From contig NZ_FOSZ01000005.1 in the NCBI RefSeq assembly GCF_900114415.1, positions 124,001-188,000 on the forward strand: a stretch of 64,000 bases of DNA, written 5' to 3'. Within the stretch, counting starts at the first letter, position 1. Each line of letters starts with the position of its first letter. This document shows positions 8,898-18,044 of the stretch, one piece after another. Position numbers and translations under genes: made by a program. Under the pieces are notes generated by a model. That model did not search any database and was not told the origin of the DNA. It saw only the letters and a program-made list of their open reading frames with translations. This DNA comes from Shimia haliotis (GTDB lineage: Bacteria; Pseudomonadota; Alphaproteobacteria; Rhodobacterales; Rhodobacteraceae).

Positions 8898-9056
8898 GCA
8901 ATTCGGGTCAGCTTCCTGAGCTTCGACACCATAATCCATCTTCGATCAATTTCGGCGCCATCTCAGTGCGCACCATGGCCTAGACCGCTGGTTGACGCTT
9001 CTGTGCCTTCAGGATTTGCAGGACTACCTGTCAGCGAGTTAGCACACCGGCCTCTC

Positions 9057-9938
9057 TCAAGGGCCTTCAACGATTTCGCGCTCCAACCAAGCGCGGAATG
9101 CCGACACTGCGGTGTTCTCCATCCGGTCCGCCGGATGGATCAGCGCATAGGTCGCCCCCGTCAGCCCCCGTCGTGCAAAGACCGGCTCCAGCGCACCGGA
9201 CACCAACTCTTCGCTTACAAGCACCTCCGGCACCAAAGCGGCCCCCATCCCTGCTTTGGCAGCGGCGACAACCATCCCGAAATGATCAAATCGCGGCCCC
9301 CGCAACAGCGTCTTGATTTCTACCTCGGTCCCCTCAAACCACTCTTGCCACATCGTCGGACGGGTCGACTGCTGCAACAATGGCATCGACGTGATATCAC
9401 CAAATGTCCGCGTCACCGACGGTGCGGCAACGGCCACAACCCGCTCGGTCATCAAGGGCACGCAAACCGTGTCCCCGCCGCTTAACTCCTCCCTTTGCAC
9501 TGCGCAATCATATGGATCACGGGCAAAGTCGATCCGCCCAAGCTCCGCCCCAATGTGCAATGAAATCTCAGGGTGCGCCGCTTGAAACCTCGGCAACCGA
9601 GGGATCAGCCACGCCTGCCCGAAGGTCGGCAAAACCGCCACTCTCAGCACCTGCTTCGTGCCAGAAAAGGCCAACACTGTGCGCGCACTCTGATCAAGTT
9701 GCGCCAGAATGCGTTCTGCGTCCTGCACCAACAAACGCCCCGCATCTGTCAGGTGCAACCGCTGGCGCACGCGCTCAAACAACAGCACTCCCAGCTTATC
9801 TTCCAACGACTTAATAGAGCGGCTCACCGCACTTTGCGTTACATTCATCGCCATCCCCGCCGCCGAGGTCGTGCCTGTTTGCGCACAGGCTATCAATGCG
9901 TTCAACTCCTGAACACTGGGGGTATATGCACTTCTCAT
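9057..9938 (-). CDS. LysR-family regulator, divergent to glutaryl-CoA dehydrogenase
   Basis: 293 residues. The N-terminal winged helix-turn-helix covers about 8-66 (SAAGMAMNVTQSAVSRSIKSLEDKLG), followed by the linker helix and a periplasmic-binding-protein-like effector domain. It is transcribed away from the glutaryl-CoA dehydrogenase gene with an inverted repeat between them, the classic LysR arrangement, so it probably controls that gene in response to glutarate or glutaryl-CoA (inference). Similar regulator/GcdH pairs are known in other proteobacteria. Confidence 0.88.
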   Translation of the reverse strand: MRSAYTPSVQELNALIACAQTGTTSAAGMAMNVTQSAVSRSIKSLEDKLGVLLFERVRQRLHLTDAGRLLVQDAERILAQLDQSARTVLAFSGTKQVLRVAVLPTFGQAWLIPRLPRFQAAHPEISLHIGAELGRIDFARDPYDCAVQREELSGGDTVCVPLMTERVVAVAAPSVTRTFGDITSMPLLQQSTRPTMWQEWFEGTEVEIKTLLRGPRFDHFGMVVAAAKAGMGAALVPEVLVSEELVSGALEPVFARRGLTGATYALIHPADRMENTAVSAFRAWLEREIVEGP

Positions 9939-9945
9939 CTCTTCA

Positions 9946-9966
9946 TTTATGATTTTTGCGCATAAA
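9946..9966. promoter_or_regulatory. Candidate LysR operator
   Basis: Perfect inverted repeat TTTATG-N9-CATAAA, containing the T-N11-A pattern expected of LysR sites, placed 8 bp before the regulator start and 71 bp before the gcdH start. Confidence 0.5.
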
Positions 9967-10036
9967 CTGGCAAGTTTTCTTCGTTATCCATGATCCGACC
10001 AGCCCGCTAAAACCGATCCGAGAAACCACGGATCAC

Positions 10037-11257
10037 ATGATGACACACACCACGCTCTCCGCCAAAGACGCCCCCGATCTTGCTCAGTTTGATTGGGCCG
10101 ACCCCTTCCGACTGGACACACAACTCACCGACGACGAACGCATGTTGCGTGACGCTGCTGCGGCCTTTGCACAGGATCGCCTTCAACCGCGCGTCATTGA
10201 CGCCTTTCGCAATGAAGAGACCGATCCGGACATCTTCCGCGAAATGGGGGAGATGGGGCTTTTGGGCGCAACAGTTCCGGAAACCCATGGCGGCATAGGT
10301 GCCGGATACGTCAGCTATGGCCTGATCGCGCGCGAAATCGAACGGGTGGACAGCGGGTACCGCTCGATGATGTCCGTCCAATCCAGCCTCGTGATGTACC
10401 CGATCTACGCCTATGGCTCCGAAGAGCAGCGCCGCAAATACCTGCCCAAACTGGCATCCGGTGCCTTTATCGGCTGTTTCGGACTGACCGAACCTGATGC
10501 CGGATCAGATCCCGGAGGCATGAAAACCACCGCCAGAAAGACCAACACCGGCTATGTTCTGAACGGCAGCAAAATGTGGATCTCCAACAGCCCGATTGCC
10601 GACGTCTTTGTGGTTTGGGCAAAATCGGACGCTCACGAAGGCCGCATCCGCGGCTTTGTTCTGGACAAGGGCACCAAAGGCCTGTCCGCCCCGAAAATTC
10701 AGGGCAAACTCAGCCTGCGCGCCTCAATCACCGGAGAGATCGTCATGCAAGACGTTCACGTCGGCGAAGACGCTCTCTTGCCGCATGTCGAAGGCCTCAA
10801 GGGTCCGTTTGGCTGCCTCAACCGCGCGCGCTATGGCATAAGTTGGGGCGTGCTGGGCGCCGCTGAATTCTGTTTCCATGCCGCCCGTCAATACGGTCTG
10901 GATCGCAAGCAATTCGGAAAGCCACTTGCACAGACACAACTGTTTCAACTCAAACTCGCCAACATGATGACCGACATCACCATGGGCTTGCAGTCCTCCC
11001 TTCAGGTGGGGCGCCTGCTGGACAGCGCCGACGCCGCCCCCGAGATGATTTCAATGGTCAAGCGCAATAACTGTGGCAAAGCCCTCGACATCGCACGCAT
11101 GGCCCGTGACATGCATGGCGGCAACGGAATTTCCGAAGAATTTCAAGTCATTCGCCACATGATGAATTTGGAAACGGTAAACACTTACGAAGGCACTCAT
11201 GACGTCCACGCCCTTATTCTGGGCCGTGCCATCACCGGCCTTCAGGCCTTCGCCTAA
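10037..11257 (+). CDS. gcdH: Glutaryl-CoA dehydrogenase
   Basis: 406 residues from the ATG at 10037 (a second ATG follows at once). FAD enzyme of the acyl-CoA dehydrogenase family that oxidises and decarboxylates glutaryl-CoA to crotonyl-CoA in lysine, tryptophan and glutarate breakdown. The opening [18 protein letters not shown], the segment [17 protein letters not shown] and the C-terminal [20 protein letters not shown] are diagnostic of the GcdH branch. The catalytic base is the Glu of YEGTHD (about 385). It is a single-gene unit opposite a LysR regulator and ends at a strong hairpin; no glutarate CoA-transferase gene is adjacent. Confidence 0.92.
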   Translation: MMTHTTLSAKDAPDLAQFDWADPFRLDTQLTDDERMLRDAAAAFAQDRLQPRVIDAFRNEETDPDIFREMGEMGLLGATVPETHGGIGAGYVSYGLIAREIERVDSGYRSMMSVQSSLVMYPIYAYGSEEQRRKYLPKLASGAFIGCFGLTEPDAGSDPGGMKTTARKTNTGYVLNGSKMWISNSPIADVFVVWAKSDAHEGRIRGFVLDKGTKGLSAPKIQGKLSLRASITGEIVMQDVHVGEDALLPHVEGLKGPFGCLNRARYGISWGVLGAAEFCFHAARQYGLDRKQFGKPLAQTQLFQLKLANMMTDITMGLQSSLQVGRLLDSADAAPEMISMVKRNNCGKALDIARMARDMHGGNGISEEFQVIRHMMNLETVNTYEGTHDVHALILGRAITGLQAFA

Positions 11258-11260
11258 GAC

Positions 11261-11291
11261 AAACGCGGGCGCAACAAAGGCGCCCGCGTTT
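11261..11291. terminator. Bidirectional hairpin terminator between convergent genes
   Basis: Perfect 12-bp stem AAACGCGGGCGC / GCGCCCGCGTTT with a 7-base loop, one base after the gcdH stop codon region and 31 bp from the stop of the convergent aldehyde dehydrogenase gene. The A/T ends of the stem can serve both strands, although the U-run on the plus strand is short. Confidence 0.75.
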
Positions 11292-11322
11292 AAAAATCTC
11301 GACCTGACGACAGGCCAACGCA

Positions 11323-12831
11323 TTAGACAGCTGGTAGCAAAGCATCCGGCATGTTCTGATAGCAAACCGGCCGCAGGAACCGCCGTATCGACAACGTCCC
11401 AACCGAGGTAGCTCCAAAATTGGTGGATGCGGGATAAGGGCCGCCATGTACCATGCTATCGGCCACTTCCACACCCGTTGGAAAACCGTTGACCAACAGT
11501 CGCCCTGCTTTGCGTTCCAAAACTGGCATCAACGCACGCGCCGCGTCTGTGTCATCGTCATCCATATGCACAGTGCAGGTCAGTTGCCCTTCCAGTTCGC
11601 GGGCAATCTTTTGGCGCTGTTCCTCTGTCTTGACCGTCACCAGAATGCCAAGCGGCCCGAAAACCTCCTCTGACAAAGATGGAGAGGCCAGAAACGCGTC
11701 GGCGGTGGTACGATAAAGAGCTGGCAAAGCTTCGCGCGCACCACTTTCGGATGCACACAAAACCTGCACACCTTCCGTGCCCGCAAGCCGATCTTGACCA
11801 GAGGCATAAGCCGCAGCAATGCCCTCTGTCAGCATCGTCTGCGCGCCCTGTTCCGACAACGCCGATGTCGCCGCCTTGGTGAACTTTTCAGCCGCTTCAC
11901 CTTCCGTCATGACGACAATTCCCGGATTGGTGCAGAATTGCCCCGCCCCCATCGTCAACGACGCCGCCCACCCCTGAGCCATCGCCTCTGCACGCGCCTC
12001 AAGCGCGGCATCCAGAACAAACATCGGATTGACCGATCCCAATTCCCCGAAAAACGGGATCGGCTCGGCACGTTGCGCGCAAAGATCAAACAAGGCACGC
12101 CCCGCCTGAAGGGATCCGGTGAAGCCGACCGCGCGGATCAACGGATGCTGCACCAACGCGGCCCCAACTTCGCGGCCACCGCCCTGAACAAGGCTGAACA
12201 CACCCGGATGCACGCCACAGGCCGCTGCGGCGGCTGCGATTGCGTCGGCAATGATTTCCCCAGTTCCTGGATGCGCTTCATGCCCTTTGACCACCACAGG
12301 ACAACCCGCAGCCAAGGCTGCCGCCGTGTCGCCCCCAGCCGTCGAAAAGGCCAAAGGAAAGTTAGATGCGCCAAAAACCGCAACTGGCCCAATAGGGCGC
12401 TGCATCATTTTGAGATCCGGCCGCAGCAGAGGCGCACGATCCGGAAGTGCCGCGTCATGGCGCTGATCAAGGTGCTGGCCACTGCGGATGTGCTGCGCAA
12501 ACAGACGAAGTTGTCCGGTGGTACGGCCCCGCTCCCCTTGCAGGCGCGCCTCCGGCAGACCGCTTTCCTGACACCCGATCTCGGTGATGTCTTCAGCGCG
12601 CTTTTCGATTTCCTCCGCGATCGCGTCCAGAAACGCGGCGTGGCTTTCGCTGCTGCTATAGCCATAGCTCCAAAACGCCTCTTCTGCGGCGGCCACGGCG
12701 GCATCAACTTCGACGGCAGATCCGGCCGCAAAACTGTGCACCGGCCCATGCGCCGGTGATGACGTGAATTCGCTTGCCCCGTCGCGCCGTTGACCGGCGA
12801 TCAGGTGTTTTCCATGTGGAGTAAATGTCAT
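11323..12831 (-). CDS. 2,5-dioxovalerate (2-oxoglutarate semialdehyde) dehydrogenase
   Basis: 502 residues. NAD(P)-dependent aldehyde dehydrogenase that turns 2-oxoglutarate semialdehyde into 2-oxoglutarate, the last step of hydroxyproline breakdown. Catalytic Cys300 (GAGQFCTNPG), general base Glu263 (FFGELGSVNP) and Asn157 (GASNFPLA) are present. The sequence style (KGHEAHPGTGE, TSVGTLSIRRFLRPV at the C-terminus) is that of the semialdehyde branch found in hydroxyproline and sugar-acid pathways. It is the last gene of the minus-strand island, separated by 78 bp from the GntR gene; that gap contains an operator-like repeat resembling the one in front of the transporter, so it may have its own promoter. 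Confidence 0.9.
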   Translation of the reverse strand: MTFTPHGKHLIAGQRRDGASEFTSSPAHGPVHSFAAGSAVEVDAAVAAAEEAFWSYGYSSSESHAAFLDAIAEEIEKRAEDITEIGCQESGLPEARLQGERGRTTGQLRLFAQHIRSGQHLDQRHDAALPDRAPLLRPDLKMMQRPIGPVAVFGASNFPLAFSTAGGDTAAALAAGCPVVVKGHEAHPGTGEIIADAIAAAAAACGVHPGVFSLVQGGGREVGAALVQHPLIRAVGFTGSLQAGRALFDLCAQRAEPIPFFGELGSVNPMFVLDAALEARAEAMAQGWAASLTMGAGQFCTNPGIVVMTEGEAAEKFTKAATSALSEQGAQTMLTEGIAAAYASGQDRLAGTEGVQVLCASESGAREALPALYRTTADAFLASPSLSEEVFGPLGILVTVKTEEQRQKIARELEGQLTCTVHMDDDDTDAARALMPVLERKAGRLLVNGFPTGVEVADSMVHGGPYPASTNFGATSVGTLSIRRFLRPVCYQNMPDALLPAV

Positions 12832-12855
12832 AGGACGCCCTTGAATTTCTAAGGA

Positions 12856-12872
12856 TTGGATTTTGGATCCAC
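12856..12872. promoter_or_regulatory. Candidate GntR operator upstream of the semialdehyde dehydrogenase
   Basis: Inverted repeat TTGGAT-N5-ATCCAC (5 of 6 arm positions pair). It has the same arm length and spacer as the TTGTAT-N5-ATACAA repeat before the transporter operon. It begins 25 bp upstream of the dehydrogenase start. Confidence 0.4.
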
Positions 12873-12909
12873 TTTTTAGAGGCAGACAAACCCCCTCAAG
12901 CGGTATGAG

Positions 12910-13701
12910 TTAGTCGGTTTCCGCGGCGCGATTGGCAGCAACCAGCGACAACAATTGTTCTTTGGTGCGCAGGATGTGGTCCACCAACAAGGCACAGCCT
13001 TCTTCCACCTTGCCTGCCTTTGCACAATCCAACAGGCCGCGATGTTCTTCCTTGGCTGGCTCTCGCTGTTTCATCACACTCAGGTGCATCCGGACATAGC
13101 GGTCCGTTTGCAAACTGATGCGATCCAGCAACTCCCGTGTTAGTCCCCGCTGGGCCGCCGCATAAAGGGCGGTGTGATACGAGTGGTTCAAAGACCCCCA
13201 CCTACCGACATCATCCTCGTCATAAGAGGCTTCCATGCGCGCAAGAATGTCCTCGCACTCGGCGAAGTTGGATGCCGTCATCAAAGGAATGGCGCGGCGA
13301 AACAAATCAATCTCGATCAGGATACGCAGATCAAACATCTCTCCGATTTCTTCCAGAGAGTGCTTCGTGACGGTGCCGCTGCGATTGTTGGACCATTGCA
13401 CAAGCCCTTCGGCGCTCAACCGCTTCAACGCCTCGCGGATCGGCATGCGCGACACGTCATATTCTTCCGCCAAAGCTTCCTGCCGGATCACTTCGCCTTC
13501 CGCCATATCACCGCTTAAAATGCGTTCCCGCAGGTCGCTGGCGATGACTTCAGGCAGGCTTTGTTTCTGTACGGCGCGCTTTCCAACCAAGTGGACAATC
13601 CTTTGTCGTGTCTGGTTTTTGGATACATGTCGAGGCACAGGACGTCCAGTCGGACCCGCCAAGGCCAATCGGGACTGAGGATCAATGGCCACGCCGGTCA
13701 C
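12910..13701 (-). CDS. GntR-family regulator (FadR/FCD type), likely of hydroxyproline catabolism
   Basis: About 263 residues if started at the GTG at 13701, which overlaps the preceding dehydratase stop as GTGA. A TTG at 13716 and a GTG at 13626 are alternatives, so the N-terminus is uncertain. A winged helix follows ([22 protein letters not shown] and [17 protein letters not shown]), then an all-helical FCD domain with the metal-binding-type segments [14 protein letters not shown] and [11 protein letters not shown]. The gene lies inside the hydroxyproline island, and two repeats of FadR-type geometry are found before the transporter and before the aldehyde dehydrogenase. The ligand is likely a hydroxyproline or a pathway intermediate (inference). 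Confidence 0.85.
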   Translation of the reverse strand: MTGVAIDPQSRLALAGPTGRPVPRHVSKNQTRQRIVHLVGKRAVQKQSLPEVIASDLRERILSGDMAEGEVIRQEALAEEYDVSRMPIREALKRLSAEGLVQWSNNRSGTVTKHSLEEIGEMFDLRILIEIDLFRRAIPLMTASNFAECEDILARMEASYDEDDVGRWGSLNHSYHTALYAAAQRGLTRELLDRISLQTDRYVRMHLSVMKQREPAKEEHRGLLDCAKAGKVEEGCALLVDHILRTKEQLLSLVAANRAAETD

Positions 13702-14729
13702 GTCCCTGCCCCCCAAGTGTCACTCAGACGATACCCCGTGGGCCAGGGATCATCGGGATCCAGCATGTGCTGGTGCGTTCCCGTGATCCAACCACGTCCT
13801 GAAATCTCCGGCAAAATGGCGGCACGCTGTCCGACTTGGGTTTCTCCGAGAATACGCCCCGAAAAGGTCGAACCGATGATGGACTGCGCTTCAAAGGTTT
13901 GTCCCGCCGTCATCATCCCCCGCGCAGCCATCAACGCCATGCGCGCCGACACCGCTGTTCCCGTCGGGGAACGGTCAACTTTGCCAGGTTGAATGGCCAC
14001 CGCCGATTTTCCGCGCCAGCCTGTCTCTGTTGCCTCAAGCGGCCCACAGAAGGCGCAAAACGAAATGTGGCGCCAATCGGGATTTTCGGGATGGTGAAAC
14101 CCGAGCTGCGCGTTCGCAGCATTGGTGATCGCCACGCCAAGACGCGCAATGTCGCGCGCTTCGCTTTCAACGATGTCAAATCCAAGAGCCGCCGCGTCAA
14201 CCACCACAAAGCTGTCCCCGCCATAGGCGGTATCGACCGTCAACGTGCCAATGCCCTCAACCTCCAGCGTGGCATCCAACTTGTCTACAAAGCTCGGAAG
14301 GTTCTGCACAAAGATACGTTGCGCCTTCCCGTCCCGACATTCCGCCCGCACCTTCACCAAGCCCCCCGGCGCTTCAAGCGTCAGATGTGTTTCCGGCTCC
14401 TGCATCGGCACGATTCCCCCGTCCAGAAGAACGGTTGAAACACAGATCGAATTGGACCCCGACATTGGCGGCGTATCTTCGGGCTCCATGATGATAAAGG
14501 CCGCATCCGCATCCGGATGCTTGGGCGGCACCAAGAGGTTCACATGGCGAAAAACACCGCCCCGCGGTTCGTTCAAAACGAACCTTCGCAGCGTGTCGTC
14601 ACGCGCGACAAAGCCGCGCTGCTCCCAAAGCGTGTCGCCAGGAGGCGGTGTTACCCCCCCGACAATCACGTCGCCAACTTCGCCTTCCGCATGGGCGGAG
14701 ATCACATGAAGTGTCCTGCTGCTGCGCAT
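13698..14729 (-). CDS. Proline racemase superfamily: probable trans-3-hydroxy-L-proline dehydratase
   Basis: 343 residues. The two catalytic positions of the superfamily are Ser90 (MSGSNSI) and Thr256 (DRSPTGTA), where racemases and 4-hydroxyproline epimerases have Cys/Cys. Loss of the second cysteine to Thr is the mark of trans-3-hydroxy-L-proline dehydratases, which remove water to give pyrroline-2-carboxylate. The whole sequence ([29 protein letters not shown], the ending GYRLSDTW) closely recalls the enzyme I remember from Roseibium aggregatum, also encoded next to a cis-3-hydroxyproline dehydratase. A GGAGACCCC site precedes the ATG. The canonical epimerase of the island is a separate gene at 17112-18044. 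A 4-hydroxyproline epimerase function is less likely here. Confidence 0.8.
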   Translation of the reverse strand: MRSSRTLHVISAHAEGEVGDVIVGGVTPPPGDTLWEQRGFVARDDTLRRFVLNEPRGGVFRHVNLLVPPKHPDADAAFIIMEPEDTPPMSGSNSICVSTVLLDGGIVPMQEPETHLTLEAPGGLVKVRAECRDGKAQRIFVQNLPSFVDKLDATLEVEGIGTLTVDTAYGGDSFVVVDAAALGFDIVESEARDIARLGVAITNAANAQLGFHHPENPDWRHISFCAFCGPLEATETGWRGKSAVAIQPGKVDRSPTGTAVSARMALMAARGMMTAGQTFEAQSIIGSTFSGRILGETQVGQRAAILPEISGRGWITGTHQHMLDPDDPWPTGYRLSDTWGAGT

Positions 14730-14738
14730 GGGGTCTCC

Positions 14739-15842
14739 TTAGCTATAGCGCGCGACGGGTTGCCCCAGCGCCTCTTTGATCGGCGTCACGCCCAAACCGG
14801 GTGCGTCCGAGGCCGTCATCCGACCATTGATCCGCGTCGGTGCGCCCTCTGCGATCGTGACAGTGCCATAGGAATTGAAATCCGTCGCCGAAAAGGTGAA
14901 TTCTTCCGGTGTAGACCGTGCCAAATGGGCGATCGTCGCCGTGGTTATGTCGCCTCCCCATGTGTCTTCGATCGTCATCGGAATGCCGTGGGCCACGCAC
15001 AAATCGCGCATCAACCGCGCCTTGGTCAGGCCGCCGACTTTCGAAATCTTGAGGTTGATCACATCCATCGCGTCCTCCGCAATGCCGCGCACCAGCGTCG
15101 CCGGAGTGTCGATCACTTCGTCCATAACAAAGGGCAAACCGGTGCGCCGGCGGATAGAGACGCTTTCCTCATAACTCAGACAGGGCTGTTCGATATACAC
15201 GTCCAAATCGGCCACAGCGGCAACCACGCGTGCCGCCTCGTGACGGGTCCAGCCAGTATTGGCATCCGCCACCAAAAGGTCAGAAGGCTTCAGAACCGCT
15301 CTTGTGGCGCGAATACGCGCAATGTCCTCGTCGGCATTGCCCCCAACCTTCAGCTGGAACTTGGTGTATCCCTCTGCGGCATAGCCTTCGATCTTGCGCG
15401 CCATGGTTTCCGGATCTTCCTGACTGATGGCACGATAGAGAGCCACGTCATCCTGCGCCGCGCCGCCCAACAACATATAGACGGGCAAGTCACAGACCTT
15501 ACCCAGAATGTCCCAGCATGCGATGTCCACCGGCGCCTTTGCATAGGGGTGGCCGCGCAAGCCTGCGTCCATCACGCGGTTGATGCCGTTGGTATTGCGA
15601 GGATCCAGCCCGATCAGATGCGGAGCAAGCTCCTCCAATCCGGCCCGTACCCCGCGCGCAAATGACGGCAGATAGGCCGACCCCAACGGACAACATTCGG
15701 CATATCCGGTCACACCCGCGTCGGTCTCGATCTCCAGAACCGTGCTGTCAAAAACGTCGATGTAGTTCCCGTTTGACCAGGCATAACGCCCTTCACGCAA
15801 AGGCAAATCCACCTGATAGACAGTCAAAGCTGTAATTTTCAT
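14739..15842 (-). CDS. Enolase superfamily: probable cis-3-hydroxy-L-proline dehydratase
   Basis: 367 residues, mandelate racemase/muconate lactonising enzyme type. The capping domain covers about 1-125, followed by the barrel. Catalytic lysines are Lys165 (KFQLKVGG) and Lys265 (NLKISKVGG), facing each other across the site; Mg ligands are Asp193 (VADAN), Glu218 (YIEQP) and Asp241 (FVMDE). Two opposed lysines define the hydroxyproline-betaine epimerase and cis-3-hydroxyproline dehydratase group, and the sequence resembles the Roseibium (Labrenzia) dehydratase very closely from memory. The product would be pyrroline-2-carboxylate. It sits 9 bp upstream of the trans-3-hydroxyproline dehydratase gene. 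The alternative is hydroxyproline-betaine 2-epimerase (HpbD), but no betaine demethylase genes are present. Confidence 0.8.
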   Translation of the reverse strand: MKITALTVYQVDLPLREGRYAWSNGNYIDVFDSTVLEIETDAGVTGYAECCPLGSAYLPSFARGVRAGLEELAPHLIGLDPRNTNGINRVMDAGLRGHPYAKAPVDIACWDILGKVCDLPVYMLLGGAAQDDVALYRAISQEDPETMARKIEGYAAEGYTKFQLKVGGNADEDIARIRATRAVLKPSDLLVADANTGWTRHEAARVVAAVADLDVYIEQPCLSYEESVSIRRRTGLPFVMDEVIDTPATLVRGIAEDAMDVINLKISKVGGLTKARLMRDLCVAHGIPMTIEDTWGGDITTATIAHLARSTPEEFTFSATDFNSYGTVTIAEGAPTRINGRMTASDAPGLGVTPIKEALGQPVARYS

Positions 15843-15855
15843 CTATGTCGTCCTT

Positions 15856-17115
15856 TCAAAAACGCGATGCTGCAAAGGGTGCAATATCCATGGCCGGGCG
15901 GTCGTTCGTCACCACAGCCGCCACAAGTTCGGCGGTCGCCGCCGATTGGGTCAGACCCAAGTGTCCGTGCCCGAAAGCATAAGTGACGTTTGGCACATGC
16001 GGCGCTGCGCCAATCACCGGCAAGCTGTCCGGCATGGACGGCCGAAATCCCATCCACTGCTGACCATTGCCGGTGTCCAATTCAGGCAAAAACTGCGCCG
16101 CCTTGTCCAGAAGAACCTGTGCCCGCCGGTAATTTGGCTTACGTTTTAGCCCCCCGAGCTCAACCGCACCGCCAACCCGCACACCGCCGTCAATCTTGGT
16201 GACAACAAAACCGTGGTTTCCAAACGTCAGATGGGTGCGCAACTCAAAAGCGCCCTCGGGCAAGGTTGTGTTGTAACCGCGTTCGGTTTCCAACGGCAGG
16301 CGATCGCCGAAGAACCGCGCCACCTGATGCGACCACGCGCCGGCGGCCACCACAAGCTTGCGCGCGACGATTGTCCCCGCATCTGTGTCCAGCGTGACCG
16401 CATCGGGCTGCGCATGCGCTCCAACCACTTGGGCAATCTTGATGCGGCCACCGCGGTCACAAAAACTGCTCGCCAGATGCTGCACCCATGATTTCGGATT
16501 TATGGTGTTGATCCATTCGGGCGTGAACACACCATGGGTAAACCGCTCGTTCAACCCCGGCTGGATTTCCGCCAGAGCAGCCTTGCCAGACACCGCCTCA
16601 AAGGACACCCCATGTTCTTTGCGCAACGCCCATCCGGCGCGACTGGCGCGGAATTGTGCCTCGCCCTCATACAGTTGAAGTTGCCCTTCCCGCTGGATCA
16701 GCGCCTCGCCCGAAACATCTGAAATCTGGCGCTCCAGCGCCACACGCGACAAAGCCATAAGAGCCGCCTGAGCCCTCACCGACTGCACATACCGATCGCG
16801 CCAACTCGCGCGCCAAAACCGCAGCATCCACGGCAGGATAGGAAGCGCATAAGACGGCGGAACCGACAGCGGCCCAAGTGGGTCCAGCAACCATTTCGGG
16901 GCTTTGCGCAGGATTCCAGGGGTCGCGAGGGGTTCAATATCCGTGAACGCAAAAGCCCCCGCGTTGCCTTGGCTCGCTTCTGCAGCCACGCCCTTGCGAT
17001 CCACGATACACACGGACAAACCGCGGTTTTGCAAGGCAAGGGCGGTGCTGACGCCAATGACGCCAGCACCGATCACCACGACATCACAGGAGGAATTGGC
17101 CGTGGTGCTGTTCAT
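15856..17115 (-). CDS. FAD-dependent D-amino acid dehydrogenase (D-hydroxyproline dehydrogenase)
   Basis: 419 residues, DadA/DAO family. The dinucleotide-binding motif VIGAGVIGVS lies near the N-terminus (about 14-23) and the C-terminal substrate-domain segment GFRPSMPDSLPVIG plus AFGHGHLGLT is typical. In this context it should oxidise cis-4-hydroxy-D-proline, made by the adjacent epimerase, to pyrroline-4-hydroxy-2-carboxylate. The gene start overlaps the epimerase stop as ATGA, showing tight coupling of the two steps. No second alpha/gamma subunit genes are present, so it is the single-subunit type. Confidence 0.9.
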   Translation of the reverse strand: MNSTTANSSCDVVVIGAGVIGVSTALALQNRGLSVCIVDRKGVAAEASQGNAGAFAFTDIEPLATPGILRKAPKWLLDPLGPLSVPPSYALPILPWMLRFWRASWRDRYVQSVRAQAALMALSRVALERQISDVSGEALIQREGQLQLYEGEAQFRASRAGWALRKEHGVSFEAVSGKAALAEIQPGLNERFTHGVFTPEWINTINPKSWVQHLASSFCDRGGRIKIAQVVGAHAQPDAVTLDTDAGTIVARKLVVAAGAWSHQVARFFGDRLPLETERGYNTTLPEGAFELRTHLTFGNHGFVVTKIDGGVRVGGAVELGGLKRKPNYRRAQVLLDKAAQFLPELDTGNGQQWMGFRPSMPDSLPVIGAAPHVPNVTYAFGHGHLGLTQSAATAELVAAVVTNDRPAMDIAPFAASRF

Positions 17116-18044
17116 GTAGGGATGCCATTCAAAAAGGGATCGGTTTCCGGAAACACCAACGTGCTGTCTGCCATCACATGCGCCGCGCCCGTGATGCTGG
17201 GAATGACCCCACCATTCTGACCCGGCTGATAGGACAACAGATACGGGCTGCCGATGACGCTTTGCTGAACAATCTCAGTATCCGGCGACAACCGCCCCCG
17301 CGCCGCAAGACAGGCCAGACGCGCCGAACTCCCTGTGCCGCAGGGCGACCGATCATAGGTGTCATCAGGACACAGCACAAAGTTGCGGCTGTGCACGGCA
17401 GGATCGTCGCTGGCATCCTGAAAGATCACGTGATCAATCGGCTCGCCATTCTCTCCGCCCAGCCCCGCCGCAATCGCAGCCGCGCGCACAGCAATCGCCG
17501 CTTCGGTCAAGGCAGGGATATTGTCAGGCCGCACCGGCAATGGTGCGGGCTCGACAATGTAAAACCAGTTGCCACCAAAAGCCACGTCACCCGACACAGA
17601 GCCAACGCCGGCCACATCCAAAGCGACGTCCGCGACAACGCGGCGGCTTTCGATGTTTTTGACCGTCACTGTCTGTGCGTCATGCAACGTGATTTCGACA
17701 ACTCCGACCGGCGTTTCAATCCGGTGTTCACCAACGCTCAACTGACCGATCTGCGCCAGCGTCACCGCCAGCCCGATCGTACCATGTCCGCACATGCCCA
17801 AAACCGCATCCGCGTCAAAAAAAATCACGCCAGTCACACAGCTTTCGTCCGCCGGCGTCACCAGCAGCGCACCAACCATGCCCTCCTGACCGCGCGGCGC
17901 GGCCAGAATGCTGCGGCAGAACCCGAGATGGTCCTGCCCCAGTTGCTTGGCGCGATCTGCCAGCGGCCCATCAGCCAGATCAGGCCAGCCGCTCAGGATC
18001 ACACGCGTTGGCATGCCGCCGGTATGACTGTCGATCACATGCAT
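17112..18044 (-). CDS. 4-hydroxyproline 2-epimerase
   Basis: 310 residues, proline racemase family with both catalytic cysteines: Cys85 in GMCGHGTI and Cys235 in DRSPCGTGSSAR. It interconverts trans-4-hydroxy-L-proline and cis-4-hydroxy-D-proline by two-base proton exchange, the entry step of the bacterial hydroxyproline pathway. The N-terminus MHVIDSHTGGMPTRV is characteristic. Its start overlaps the end of the deaminase gene by 10 bp and its stop overlaps the dehydrogenase start by 4 bp. Confidence 0.92.
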   Translation of the reverse strand: MHVIDSHTGGMPTRVILSGWPDLADGPLADRAKQLGQDHLGFCRSILAAPRGQEGMVGALLVTPADESCVTGVIFFDADAVLGMCGHGTIGLAVTLAQIGQLSVGEHRIETPVGVVEITLHDAQTVTVKNIESRRVVADVALDVAGVGSVSGDVAFGGNWFYIVEPAPLPVRPDNIPALTEAAIAVRAAAIAAGLGGENGEPIDHVIFQDASDDPAVHSRNFVLCPDDTYDRSPCGTGSSARLACLAARGRLSPDTEIVQQSVIGSPYLLSYQPGQNGGVIPSITGAAHVMADSTLVFPETDPFLNGIPT

